64,000 bases of DNA from an uncultured Selenomonadaceae bacterium. GTDB taxonomy: Bacteria; Bacillota; Negativicutes; Selenomonadales; Selenomonadaceae. The notes below the pieces were generated by a model. The model worked only from the letters and a program-made list of their open reading frames with translations, was not told where the DNA came from and searched no databases. Below are positions 35,649-43,398 of the stretch, piece by piece. Each line of letters opens with the position of its first letter. Positions within the stretch are counted from its first letter, which is position 1. Where the stretch lies: the NCBI GenBank assembly GCA_905233135.1, contig CAJOCQ010000015.1, positions 26,007 through 90,006 on the forward strand, written 5' to 3'. The position numbers and the translations under genes are program-made.

Positions 35649-36700
35649 AGAAACATAGCGGCGGCTTGGGGAATTTTCTAAACGCAGTGACGCAAACGGC
35701 GGAAAAAAATGAAGTAGCCGAAGAAAAAATAATTTATGTTGATATAGACGAGATAGAAACCAATCCGCAGAATTTTTACGGCTTAAGAAATATCGAAGAA
35801 TTGGCAGGGTTAATATCAGTCTCAAAATTAATCGAGCCGTTGACTGTCATAAAAAAAAGTGACGGTAAATATAAATTAATTTCGGGACATCGCCGCCGCG
35901 CGGCAGTTCAAAAGCTATTGGAAGACGGTATTTATACAGAAAGAAAATTGCCCTGCATAGTAAAAACGCCTGAAAAAATCCGAATTGAACAGGAAAACGG
36001 CGACATTATAGAATTTGACGAGGGCGCAGTGGAAATGCTAAATTTGATAGCGTCGAACAGAGGGCAACGCGAAGAACGCACGATTGAAGAAAAGTTGCAG
36101 GAAGTCAAATACTTGGAAAAATTTGCGCGCGCCCTTTACAACCAAAAAGAAAAAAGACGGCGCGGACGCTTTGTAAATTTTTTTGCGGAAGAAATTTTAA
36201 ATATATCAAAGTCGCAACTTTTGAGAATAAATGCGTTAGAAAAATTGACGCCGAAATTAAAGCAAGCGATTGACAGCGGCAAAATCAGTGAAACTGCAGC
36301 ATTGGAAATTGCAACATTTTCGCCGCAAGAGCAAGAAATTTGGCTTGAAAAAATCTTGGCGGGCGCAGTCAAAGGCACTGTTCAAGAAATTCAAAATTTG
36401 AAGAAACCGATACAAAAAATTTCTGCGGAAGAAAATTTTGTCTCAATGGCTGAAAAAAATACAGTGCGACAAATAAAGGGCGTACCTGAAAAAATTGAAG
36501 ACCCGCAAAGCGAAGCAGAAGAATGGATTTACCAAGAAAAGTTGACATTTTATCAAAAAATGTACGCGGAAGCAAAAAGGCTCAGCGCGGCTGAATCAAA
36601 CGAATTAAAGGCGGCGCAGTGGAAAATTCGCGCGTCTGTAGTGCAATATAACATTGAAGAATTGAAACTTCAGCATAAAAAAAGCAACGACAATCAATAA
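35645..36700 (+). CDS. parB: ParB/RepB/Spo0J-family partition protein
   Basis: 351 residues. GTG 35645 lies inside the parA stop (GTGA) with GGAGG seven bases upstream. The ParB nuclease-like N-terminal domain spans about 30-150 and includes SGHRRRAAVQKL (the GHRR CTP-binding motif). A helix-turn-helix centre follows (LNISKSQLLRINALEKL). The C-terminal 100 residues are helical and charged and differ from chromosomal Spo0J. With parA it forms a plasmid-type partition cassette, but no replication gene or obvious parS array was recognised nearby. It may be a relic of an integrated plasmid or ICE, or may position the membrane and spike proteins encoded next. Confidence 0.85.
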   Translation: MKKHSGGLGNFLNAVTQTAEKNEVAEEKIIYVDIDEIETNPQNFYGLRNIEELAGLISVSKLIEPLTVIKKSDGKYKLISGHRRRAAVQKLLEDGIYTERKLPCIVKTPEKIRIEQENGDIIEFDEGAVEMLNLIASNRGQREERTIEEKLQEVKYLEKFARALYNQKEKRRRGRFVNFFAEEILNISKSQLLRINALEKLTPKLKQAIDSGKISETAALEIATFSPQEQEIWLEKILAGAVKGTVQEIQNLKKPIQKISAEENFVSMAEKNTVRQIKGVPEKIEDPQSEAEEWIYQEKLTFYQKMYAEAKRLSAAESNELKAAQWKIRASVVQYNIEELKLQHKKSNDNQ

Positions 36701-36709
36701 TGATTTTTG

Positions 36710-36738
36710 TTGACTATTAAAATTTTTCTTGATAATAT
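36710..36738 (+). promoter_or_regulatory. Promoter of the vWA membrane protein gene
   Basis: TTGACT (36710-36715), 17-base spacer, TAATAT (36733-36738), then a 29-base leader to ATG 36768. It starts ten bases after the parB stop, so the vWA gene probably has its own transcript. Confidence 0.55.
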
Positions 36739-36767
36739 ATCAAAAAATTAAAAATTAAGGTGCGTTT

Positions 36768-38408
36768 ATGTTATCCAAAATTTTTATGACGGTTATAATA
36801 TTTTGTGCGAGTATTTTTAATTTTTGCGTTGGCGAATGCCGAGAAATTTTTTTTGTGGTAAACGCGGGGCAAAATATGAAAGTTTCAGACCCTTTCCACG
36901 TTGTGCCGGAAAGTATAATTTGGAGTGCGCAAAATTTTTCGGTGGCTGATGAAATTGGCGTGATAACTTTTGACGAAATACCTAAAGTTTTGCGCCCGCT
37001 TTCCAACATTAAAGATAATCCGATTGACAATTTGCAGATTGAATACAGCGGGAAAAGCAACGCAAGTGCGGCGTTGTTGCAAGCGGTTGATATTCTTTCA
37101 AAAAAATTTGACACCGAACGCGCAATAATTTTTTTTACTGACGGCGAAAATTTGTTGGACGAAACTTCGCAAACTGCAATGTTTGTTGAAAATGTCAAGG
37201 CGGGATTGCGCCAAGCAAAATGGCTCGGTATTCCCGTTTATATTTTGAGTTTGCGCGCGGATATAAATCCAAAAAATTATCATTCGTACGATTGGGCGAA
37301 AGAAATTCCGCTGAACTATTTGGATTTAATGACGGCGGTTCGCACGATTATTCACAACAATTTCCAAACACCGCATTTAAATATTTTGGCGGAAAATACC
37401 GCAGAAAAAAATTTAACTTTTGAAATACCGATAACCGCGCCCGACAATTTAAAAATTTTATTGCTGTCGTCGAGTGCGGGCAACGCAGAACTTTTAAATA
37501 TTGAAAACGTTTCGAGCGTCAAAAAAAATTTTGTAAAAATCTTTGACCTCAACGCGCCAAAAACAAATCAATTTGAACTTCGCGCAGATTTCCCGCAAGG
37601 CAACGGCTTAACGTTGGACGTTATCCCGCAAGTTTCGGGAATTTTGCAAACAGATATTTCAGCGCAAATTTTTTCTGCAAACATTTTGGAAATTACGCCG
37701 CTATATGCAAAGAATCCCGAAATTAAAATTTTTGGCGATAAATTTTTTGAAGGCAAGCGCGTAAATTTGCAGATTAACGATAAAAATTTTGTCGGCGCAG
37801 TTGAGGACGGAGTTATAAAAGTGCCGCTCGACGGCGCAGGCGAAATTATCAATTTGCAAAACATTCATTTTGAAAATTTGGGCGTAGTCTTCAGCGGCAA
37901 CGATACCGCGCAATTAAAAAATCCCGCAAATATTCTTGTTTGGATAATTGCTCTCGCTGCGATTTTGACGATTTTAATTTTGGCGCGGCGTCTGCAAAAA
38001 AATAAAAGCTGCGCAGATTTTTATATGAAAAAAATTTTGCCGCCCATTAATACTCCAAGTATTTTAAAAAATTTTTCGTATCACGGCAAATTGATAATCT
38101 GCGCGCCCAATGCTGAAGATTCTGCTCCGCGAGAATTTAATTTGTTCCGCGTCAATGACGAGCAAATTTCCCTGTCAAAAATTCTTGAATCTTGCAGCAT
38201 TGAAAATTTTTCTGATGCTGAAGGAATTGTGATAAAACCTACTGCGCAGGGAATTTTGATTGAAAATAATTCTGCCTGCACAATTACTAAACGAAATGAA
38301 TTGATTGAGCGCGAGCGAAATATTGAACTTTTTTACAATGATTCGGTAAATATTTCTGCGGACGAGGCGGAATTGATTTTGACTTTTGAGAGTTTAAAGC
38401 CGAATTAA
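36768..38408 (+). CDS. Membrane-anchored vWA-domain protein with cytoplasmic C-terminal domain
   Basis: 546 residues. Signal peptide or anchor at 1-24 (FMTVIIFCASIFNFCVG). A von Willebrand A domain covers about 26-210 (FFTDG near 125). Its metal site is degenerate: the expected DxSxS reads NAGQN. A beta-rich middle region follows. One strong transmembrane helix lies at about 388-408 (ILVWIIALAAILTILILA). A cytoplasmic domain of about 130 residues ends the protein; its strand pattern (GIVIKPTAQGILIENN) is reminiscent of FHA domains but lacks a clear phosphothreonine motif. Topology predicts the vWA outside the inner membrane. ATG 36768 has AAGG upstream. A strong terminator follows, so it is monocistronic. 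Confidence 0.82.
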   Translation: MLSKIFMTVIIFCASIFNFCVGECREIFFVVNAGQNMKVSDPFHVVPESIIWSAQNFSVADEIGVITFDEIPKVLRPLSNIKDNPIDNLQIEYSGKSNASAALLQAVDILSKKFDTERAIIFFTDGENLLDETSQTAMFVENVKAGLRQAKWLGIPVYILSLRADINPKNYHSYDWAKEIPLNYLDLMTAVRTIIHNNFQTPHLNILAENTAEKNLTFEIPITAPDNLKILLLSSSAGNAELLNIENVSSVKKNFVKIFDLNAPKTNQFELRADFPQGNGLTLDVIPQVSGILQTDISAQIFSANILEITPLYAKNPEIKIFGDKFFEGKRVNLQINDKNFVGAVEDGVIKVPLDGAGEIINLQNIHFENLGVVFSGNDTAQLKNPANILVWIIALAAILTILILARRLQKNKSCADFYMKKILPPINTPSILKNFSYHGKLIICAPNAEDSAPREFNLFRVNDEQISLSKILESCSIENFSDAEGIVIKPTAQGILIENNSACTITKRNELIERERNIELFYNDSVNISADEAELILTFESLKPN

Positions 38409-38425
38409 AAAATTTTAGAGTGCGC

Positions 38426-38455
38426 GGGGCAAAAGAAAAGCCCCAATTTTTTTTT
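38426..38455 (+). terminator. Rho-independent terminator after the vWA gene
   Basis: Stem GGGGC (38426-38430) / GCCCC (38440-38444), then AA and a run of nine T. Confidence 0.9.
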
Positions 38456-38532
38456 AGGTTATTTTATTCAACAAAAGTAAATAAAAAATTTTTTAGCAAG
38501 CATTAGCAGGAATTTCAAAAAAAAAAACGTAT

Positions 38533-38575
38533 TCCCCAATGGGGGATTGGGTCAAAACGCCCCTCCCTTTGGGGG
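38533..38575 (+). other. Paired G/C-tract hairpins upstream of the spike genes
   Basis: Two adjacent small inverted repeats stand out in otherwise AT-rich sequence: TCCCC-AAT-GGGGA at 38533-38546, and CCCC (38560-38563) with GGGGG (38571-38575). No promoter is obvious between the 38455 terminator and the 38639 start. The hairpins may be a leader structure, a recombination scar or the edge of a transferred block. Confidence 0.4.
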
Positions 38576-38638
38576 TATGTTTAATGTTTTTTGATGAAGA
38601 TGTTTTGAGAATTCAAAATGAAGTTAGGCGGTACAAAA

Positions 38639-38980
38639 ATGAGCAAAGAATATATGACGGCAATGTCAATGATAAAATGCAGCGGGGCGACAGTACCGGT
38701 TCCGATTCCGATACTTTGTCCGGTAAGTCACGGCGTGATTTCGTGCAAGACACATTTACCACTTCTGAACGCAAATGACAGAATGCCTTTTGTAAATATT
38801 ATGACATTCGGTACTTGTAAAATGATTCCGCCAACGCCTGCAGGACCTGTGCCGTGCGTTCCTGCAATTATTATGGCGTGGAAAAGTTGCGATATGCATT
38901 ATTTCATTGGTGGTGCGCCCGCGCTTACTAAAGACAGCTTTTTAACTTGCACATTCGGAGGCACAATAAAATTTCAATGA
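38639..38980 (+). CDS. PAAR-like DUF4280 protein
   Basis: 113 residues. DUF4280 proteins are PAAR-like tips that cap the spike of contractile injection systems. ATG 38639 is chosen with AGGCGG seven bases upstream; an in-frame ATG at 38618 lacks a site. It is Cys- and Pro-rich with no signal peptide. Characteristic text includes IKCSGATVPVPIPIL, HLPLLNANDRMPFVNIMTFG, CVPAIIMAW and the terminal LTCTFGGTIKF. Length fits the family. It overlaps the spike gene by four bases (ATGA), which supports joint production of tip and spike. The family is recognised from memory of these motifs. Confidence 0.85.
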   Translation: MSKEYMTAMSMIKCSGATVPVPIPILCPVSHGVISCKTHLPLLNANDRMPFVNIMTFGTCKMIPPTPAGPVPCVPAIIMAWKSCDMHYFIGGAPALTKDSFLTCTFGGTIKFQ

Positions 38981-40758
38981 CGATTGGCGAGTTAAAAATT
39001 GAAGGCGTCGAATATCAGCAACTTTTGAACATTGAAATTATTGAGACAGCGCACTGTCACGGCACTTGCAAACTTACTTTTATTGCTGACGTAAAAACTG
39101 ACACAAAAAAAATTTTGCATTGGAACAAGACACAAATAAAAGTTAAAGCAGACAAAGATATTATTTTTTGCGGGATTATTCAAAGTTGCACGCTCGAAAC
39201 GCGCATTGAAGGGACTTTTCTTTTTGTAACGGCGTTTAGTTTGTCGATTCAACTTGAATCTGCGCGAAGTACAATGTCATTTCAAAACGCGAAGAAAAAA
39301 TTTTCAGATATTCTTGAAGTTGTCAAAAAAAATTACAGCGCGTCAGATTTAACCTGCGTGAAGGACGGCGCAATTTCAGAATTAATCTACCGCGAAAATT
39401 TGACGGATTGGGAATTTTTGAAAGAACTCGCCGAGCGTCACGGGCAAATTTTATTTACAAATTCAAAAACAGACAAGTTGCAAATATTTTTGGGATTTAA
39501 GGCGTTCAAAGAATTTAAAGTTGACGATTCAACAAAAATTTTGCGGCGTGCAGTACCAATGGATTTTTACAAGCGGCTTGAAGCAAATACGTACGAAGGC
39601 GCACGCAGTGCCTACTTTACAGAAACAACTTTATTGACATACGATACAAAAATTGGCGCAGGGTACGGCGTCAACTTTGAAAACGCAGTGCAAGCAGTCA
39701 TTTCTTCGCACGTGTATACTTTTGAAAATGTTTTGCTGAATGAAATAACATTGCGCCACGCCGAAGGTTGCCGCGCGGACGCCTTTGACGTTTTGAAACA
39801 TTTCGACAAATTTTACTACATAACAGGCAAGGTTCTTGAATCGAAAGATACAAACGTTAAAATTCAGTTTGACTGCGACGAAAAACAAAACAAGGACGAG
39901 GCGTTGGATATTCCCTACGAATCCTGCGCGAGCAATTATCTTTACACAATGCCCGACGAAAAGGATAAAGTTTTTGTATACGTCGATAAAATTCGACAAG
40001 CCGCAATGGGTAGTCTTCGTGCCAAAGAAGTTTCTGATGCCGCCGAAAATCGCTCGTTTAAAGTTGCAAAAAATTCCGCGCTGATTTTTGACCCGAAAAA
40101 AACTTCATTTACTGCTGAAGAAAAAACCGAATTGACGCACGAAGACGGTGTTAAACTCAATACGCCCAAAGATATAATTATTTCAAGCAAGGGAGATATT
40201 CTGATTCAATCTGCGGGCGCAATGATGCCCGATAATCAACTTACAATGGCGGCTCCGCATATGGCGGGCTACGCGCAATATATGGCGGGACTTGGGCAAC
40301 CTGCAACAGTGCAATTCAATCCCGAAGGTTCAACCGTCGGCAAACTGCCTGCAGAAATTCAAAACGCCGGCGCAAAAAAAGAAGACGTTGAACTTTCTGA
40401 CCTTGCTAAAGAACTTGATAAAATTACAGGACGCAAAAATAAAGATGAAAATAAATCAGACGGCGGCGGCGGAAGCGGCGGCACTTTGAAACTCGACGCC
40501 AAAAAATCCGCGCTGATTCAAGTTAAAGACAGCTCCATTGAAATGAAGGGGAGCAATTTAAATGTTAAAACTCGCGCGTTAATGCAAGTCGGCTATATTC
40601 CTATGCCCGGCGGCGGTACAGGTTCACTTAGTAAATTTGAAGGCGGCTCGCCTAAAAACCGCTCCGATTCAATTAATATCGAACACGGCAGGGAAGACCG
40701 CGCCCGCGTTAAAGAACAACTTAAACCTACTCCAGATAATAAAACTATTTCACGTTGA
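38977..40758 (+). CDS. VgrG / phage late-control D-like spike protein
   Basis: 593 residues from ATG 38977. The N-terminal 330 residues resemble the gpD/VgrG base (HCHGTCKLTFIAD, FLKELAERHGQILFTNS, LEANTYEGARSAYF). A gp5-like OB region follows (ITGKVLESKDTNVKIQFDCD, YLYTMPDEKDKVFVYV). The C-terminal 200 residues carry Gly-rich and short beta segments (KDIIISSKGDILIQS, KKSALIQVKDSSIEMKGS) like a reduced needle. A trimeric spike topped by the DUF4280 protein is expected from family knowledge. No sheath, tube, baseplate or AAA+ unfoldase gene is visible, so it may be an orphan spike or cargo cassette serving machinery elsewhere. Confidence 0.85.
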   Translation: MTIGELKIEGVEYQQLLNIEIIETAHCHGTCKLTFIADVKTDTKKILHWNKTQIKVKADKDIIFCGIIQSCTLETRIEGTFLFVTAFSLSIQLESARSTMSFQNAKKKFSDILEVVKKNYSASDLTCVKDGAISELIYRENLTDWEFLKELAERHGQILFTNSKTDKLQIFLGFKAFKEFKVDDSTKILRRAVPMDFYKRLEANTYEGARSAYFTETTLLTYDTKIGAGYGVNFENAVQAVISSHVYTFENVLLNEITLRHAEGCRADAFDVLKHFDKFYYITGKVLESKDTNVKIQFDCDEKQNKDEALDIPYESCASNYLYTMPDEKDKVFVYVDKIRQAAMGSLRAKEVSDAAENRSFKVAKNSALIFDPKKTSFTAEEKTELTHEDGVKLNTPKDIIISSKGDILIQSAGAMMPDNQLTMAAPHMAGYAQYMAGLGQPATVQFNPEGSTVGKLPAEIQNAGAKKEDVELSDLAKELDKITGRKNKDENKSDGGGGSGGTLKLDAKKSALIQVKDSSIEMKGSNLNVKTRALMQVGYIPMPGGGTGSLSKFEGGSPKNRSDSINIEHGREDRARVKEQLKPTPDNKTISR

Positions 40759-40767
40759 GAAAATTTT

Positions 40768-40989
40768 ATGTTGAATAAATCCGTTATGCAGGCGAAAATT
40801 TATGGTGCCGCGCTTACAGCGATTTAATTTTGGGATGTTACAGACGACGCGAAAACAAATATTGGCGGAATCTTCAAAGTTTAGCAAAGTCAAGGAAAGA
40901 TTTTACCAAACGCTATTGAAAAAACACGAAATAAAATGGAATTGGACTATGCAGCAGCGGCTGGTGTCAATCACATTCTAAAAAAATAA
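40768..40989 (+). pseudogene. Decayed small ORF downstream of the spike gene
   Basis: A 74-codon frame from ATG 40768 to TAA 40987-40989 is interrupted in frame by TAA (40825-40827) and TAG (40882-40884). Coding character persists across both stops (SVMQAKIYGAALTAI, FWDVTDDAKTNIGG, NAIEKTRNKMELDYAAAAG). Both stops are one C-to-T step from Gln codons. It sits nine bases after the spike gene and may be a lost cargo or immunity gene. Family not recognised. Confidence 0.5.
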
Positions 40990-41002
40990 CGATAAACCCG
41001 AA

Positions 41003-41032
41003 TAAAAAAATTTCCGCTTCGGAGTTTTTTTC
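41003..41032 (+). terminator. Terminator of the spike operon
   Basis: Short stem TCCG (41013-41016) / CGGA (41020-41023) between an A-run and a T-run. It is similar in design to the hairpin at 14052-14083. Confidence 0.65.
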
Positions 41033-41042
41033 TTAAATCAGA

Positions 41043-41094
41043 TAAAAAAGCACAAGAACTGCACTTGAAAATCAAGTTCAATCCTTGTGCTTAT
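41043..41094 (-). terminator. Terminator of the leftward autotransporter/porin operon
   Basis: Outer stem GCACAAG (41050-41056) / CTTGTGC (41084-41090) and inner stem ACTTGA (41063-41068) / TCAAGT (41072-41077). On the minus strand it ends in a T-run (complement of 41044-41049). It faces the spike-operon terminator. Confidence 0.8.
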
Positions 41095-41103
41095 TTTTTG
41101 CGA

Positions 41104-41169
41104 TCAACCAATTTTTATTACAGTGTTGTTTCCGATGTTTCCAATTGGAGTTACGCCGCCGATACATAT
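41104..41169 (-). pseudogene. Possible 3' fragment of a hexapeptide-like protein
   Basis: The minus strand reads CIGGVTPIGNIGNNTVIKIG then a stop, directly before the minus-strand terminator. No start codon is present in frame (a TAA lies just upstream), so it could be the remnant of a lost gene whose terminator survives. Short and uncertain. The rest of 40990-41218 shows only the two terminators. Confidence 0.25.
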
Positions 41170-41218
41170 TTAAGTAGCTGATAAAAAAGAACGCAAATTT
41201 AATTGCATCCCTAAAATT

Positions 41219-42379
41219 TTAAAATTCATAATTCACGCTGAAATAAAATTTGTGAATTTTTGGCTTATCGGCGTCAGGTGCGGGCGGTGCAAGTTTGCTG
41301 ATTTTTTTCCCGTTAAAATAAATTGTTTCCAACGAAACATTTTCAAAAACATTATACCGTGCGCCAATTTCCAAGCCCTGTTCGCCAAAACCTACACCTT
41401 TAAAAGCGGGGTTATATGTGCCGGTGCGCCCCAATTTTCTGTAAGCAAGCCACGCCGAAAAATTATTTTTCTTTTTAATTTGCGGTTGCCCATACGTAAA
41501 TTGAATGCTGAAGCCGTTATCTTCAGAAGGATTTTCGCGTGCGTTATTTTGTGCTTGTTGAGTAATTTTCGCCGATCCTACAGAATAAATTCCGCCGAGT
41601 GCAAATTTTTCGCTAAATTTATAATCAAGCCCCGCGCTGAAAACTGTATTATTTTTTTCGGTACCGCTTTCAAAAAAGCCTTTGCCGCCGGGACTGTAAG
41701 CCGCGCCGCTCGGCAAAGTCAAGCCGTTAGCGTTGTTGTGAATGTTGAAAACTCCCACCGCCGCCGAAATGTTTTTATTAAAATCGCCGTTCGCCTGCAG
41801 CGCAAAAAATTTGCTGTCAGTGTCAAAAATTGTTGTAGTGCGCGTCAAGCTGTAATCGTCGTTGTCAATCACGCCGCCCGTTGCCAAAATTTTCCAGGTG
41901 CCTACGGGAATTTTAATTTGCCCGCCGATAATTTCGCTGTCGATAACCACGCCGCCGCTTGTCAAATTTAAAGCGTCGAAAACAGGAATTTTGCCGCCGC
42001 GCACTTGCACAACGCCGAAATTTTTTTCAAGGTAAAGTTGCTTGAATTTTAATTTGCTGTCAGTTGAAGACTTCGCCCAAATTCTTTCGCCCTGCAGGCG
42101 GCTTTTCAAGTAAAAATCTCTTGCCAAGAAAAAATTTGCATTTAAATAAATTTCCGCAGAATTTTTTGTTTCGCCGAAGGGCGCGGGGTAATTTTGCGGA
42201 GCGTGCAAAATATTTCGGGCAAATTTAATTTTCCCGTGAACTTCGACAGGATTTTCTTCTGATAAATTTGTTTCCTGCAAATCTTGCCAATCGTCTTGTC
42301 CTGCAACTGCCGCAGCGTCTGCGGAAGAATTTAAAATCAGCAACGCCGCGCCTATCAGTGCAGATTTTTTGAAACTCAA
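41219..42379 (-). CDS. Outer-membrane porin-like beta-barrel protein
   Basis: About 386 residues. A signal peptide (KKSALIGAALLILNSSADA) is followed by a short acidic stretch. Alternating amphipathic strands then run to a terminal aromatic residue (FYFSVNYEF), the standard BAM signal. Strand-turn text such as NSAEIYLNANFFLARDFYLK and GEQGLEIGARYNVF fits a 14-18-strand porin or OprB/DUF3373-like barrel. I prefer TTG 42379, one base after the upstream stop with GGGAAG ahead; TTG 42403 would add eight residues but has no ribosome site. No lipid-binding box and no SLH domain is present. Probably a diffusion channel; the substrate cannot be told. Confidence 0.8.
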   Translation of the reverse strand: MSFKKSALIGAALLILNSSADAAAVAGQDDWQDLQETNLSEENPVEVHGKIKFARNILHAPQNYPAPFGETKNSAEIYLNANFFLARDFYLKSRLQGERIWAKSSTDSKLKFKQLYLEKNFGVVQVRGGKIPVFDALNLTSGGVVIDSEIIGGQIKIPVGTWKILATGGVIDNDDYSLTRTTTIFDTDSKFFALQANGDFNKNISAAVGVFNIHNNANGLTLPSGAAYSPGGKGFFESGTEKNNTVFSAGLDYKFSEKFALGGIYSVGSAKITQQAQNNARENPSEDNGFSIQFTYGQPQIKKKNNFSAWLAYRKLGRTGTYNPAFKGVGFGEQGLEIGARYNVFENVSLETIYFNGKKISKLAPPAPDADKPKIHKFYFSVNYEF

Positions 42380-42380
42380 A

Positions 42381-43211
42381 TTAAATCTTCCCTTCAAAAT
42401 CAATGTAAGAAATTCTGAAACCCATACCCGGCGAAGCGTCGTCCCACGTCGCCGCGAAACTGTAGCCGAAAATTCCTGTACTGTGCCCCCACATTCCGCC
42501 GCGCAAAATTCGCCGCGTGCCGTAATTCCTTACCCAAATTATTGAATCGGTAAAATCTTTCAGCTCCGAAGGAAAAAGCATTTGCGCTTTTAAAACTTCG
42601 GGGACTTTTTTTGTTGCAGTCATTTCAGAAAATTTGCAAGTGCCGAAGCCGAAATTTCTGTTTATATCTTCGGGCGCGTGCATAGAATTTTCGCGCATCA
42701 ACGACAGAAAAGGAATTGCGCCTTCAATCCTTTTAAAAACTTTTTCCGAATCAAATTTTGTACTTTCAAATTTCCAAGTATTGGCAGAAAATTTTTTTGT
42801 AAGTTTGCCGCGCGAAGTTACGGCGTGCCAATCGTTCCAATTTTCAAAGAGCGCGGCGTTATTGTCGGGGATAATTTGAATTTCGCCGTTGACAAGTCGG
42901 ACGCCTTCAGCCGTTTCCCAAACATTGCCGTTTAAATCGTAAATGCCGTTTTCCGTGCCGTCGTGCGCCCAATTTGCGGGACCGCTGCCCGTTGCCATTC
43001 GGCGGATTAAAATTCGCCCTGCGTCATTTCTTTTTTCAAAAGTTATTCTGCCGCTTTCATTGGGGTAAAAATTTTCGTCAATATCAACATTTGCGTTGCC
43101 GTGCGGATAAAAATTTTGAATGGCGCAAAGGTACGAAATGCCCGCGTATTCAATGTTGGTTGTAACTTTTGCCGTCAGAAATTTTTTCAACCGCTGCGCG
43201 AAGATTTTCAT
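42381..43211 (-). CDS. FGE/SUMF1-like (C-type lectin fold) protein, main part (frameshifted)
   Basis: About 276 residues in this frame, of which the first 15 or so (KIFAQRLKKFLTAK) are out-of-frame text from the upstream ORF. Formylglycine-generating-enzyme-type fold: ENGIYDLNGNVWETAEG, WHAVTSRG, and near the end RRILRGGMWGHSTG followed by GMGFRISY. These match the core of the fold, but the catalytic Cys pair of true FGE is not seen, so a binding or structural role is more likely than sulfatase activation. Removing one A from the coding AAAA run (43167-43170 on plus) fuses it to the signal-peptide ORF, making an exported protein. Its stop lies one base before the porin start. Confidence 0.75.
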   Translation of the reverse strand: MKIFAQRLKKFLTAKVTTNIEYAGISYLCAIQNFYPHGNANVDIDENFYPNESGRITFEKRNDAGRILIRRMATGSGPANWAHDGTENGIYDLNGNVWETAEGVRLVNGEIQIIPDNNAALFENWNDWHAVTSRGKLTKKFSANTWKFESTKFDSEKVFKRIEGAIPFLSLMRENSMHAPEDINRNFGFGTCKFSEMTATKKVPEVLKAQMLFPSELKDFTDSIIWVRNYGTRRILRGGMWGHSTGIFGYSFAATWDDASPGMGFRISYIDFEGKI

Positions 43212-43398
43212 AATTCGGCGCGGGCGGCAAATCTTTTTGGCTCAACAAATTTAAAGTTTCTGCGCAAATTTCGGCAATGTACTTTTTGCAACTTTCTTTG
43301 TCATTCAAGTTTAAGTCCTGCGCAAGTGCAATTTTTCCGAACGTCAGTAAAAAAATCACCGCCAAAAACAAAATTTTAAACTTCATTGTAATTACCAT
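43150..43398 (-). CDS. Signal-peptide part of the exported FGE-like protein (frameshifted)
   Basis: 82 residues starting directly at the autotransporter stop (ATG 43398, or ATG 43386 giving MKFKILFLAVIFLLTFG). A clear Sec signal peptide ends near KIALAQ and is followed by a helical stretch (KKYIAEICAETLNLLSQ). The ORF stops 61 bases inside the FGE-like frame. Joined after SDGK, the text runs on as VTTNIEYAGISYLCA, so the two ORFs are one gene with a single extra A. The predicted full product is about 330 residues, periplasmic or surface-located. Confidence 0.7.
   Translation of the reverse strand: MVITMKFKILFLAVIFLLTFGKIALAQDLNLNDKESCKKYIAEICAETLNLLSQKDLPPAPNYENLRAAVEKISDGKSYNQH

Noticed and set aside
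38539..38778. 79-codon plus-strand ORF starting MGDWVKTPLP
   Set aside because: It overlaps the DUF4280 gene in another frame, its first codons fall in the G/C hairpins, and it has no ribosome site. I treat it as a shadow.
38639..40758. Complete type VI secretion or phage tail locus
   Set aside because: Only tip and spike genes are present; no sheath, tube, baseplate or ATPase genes were found on either side.
40825..40884. Stop-codon reassignment explaining in-frame TAA and TAG
   Set aside because: Both codons end many intact genes in the window, so reassignment is not credible.
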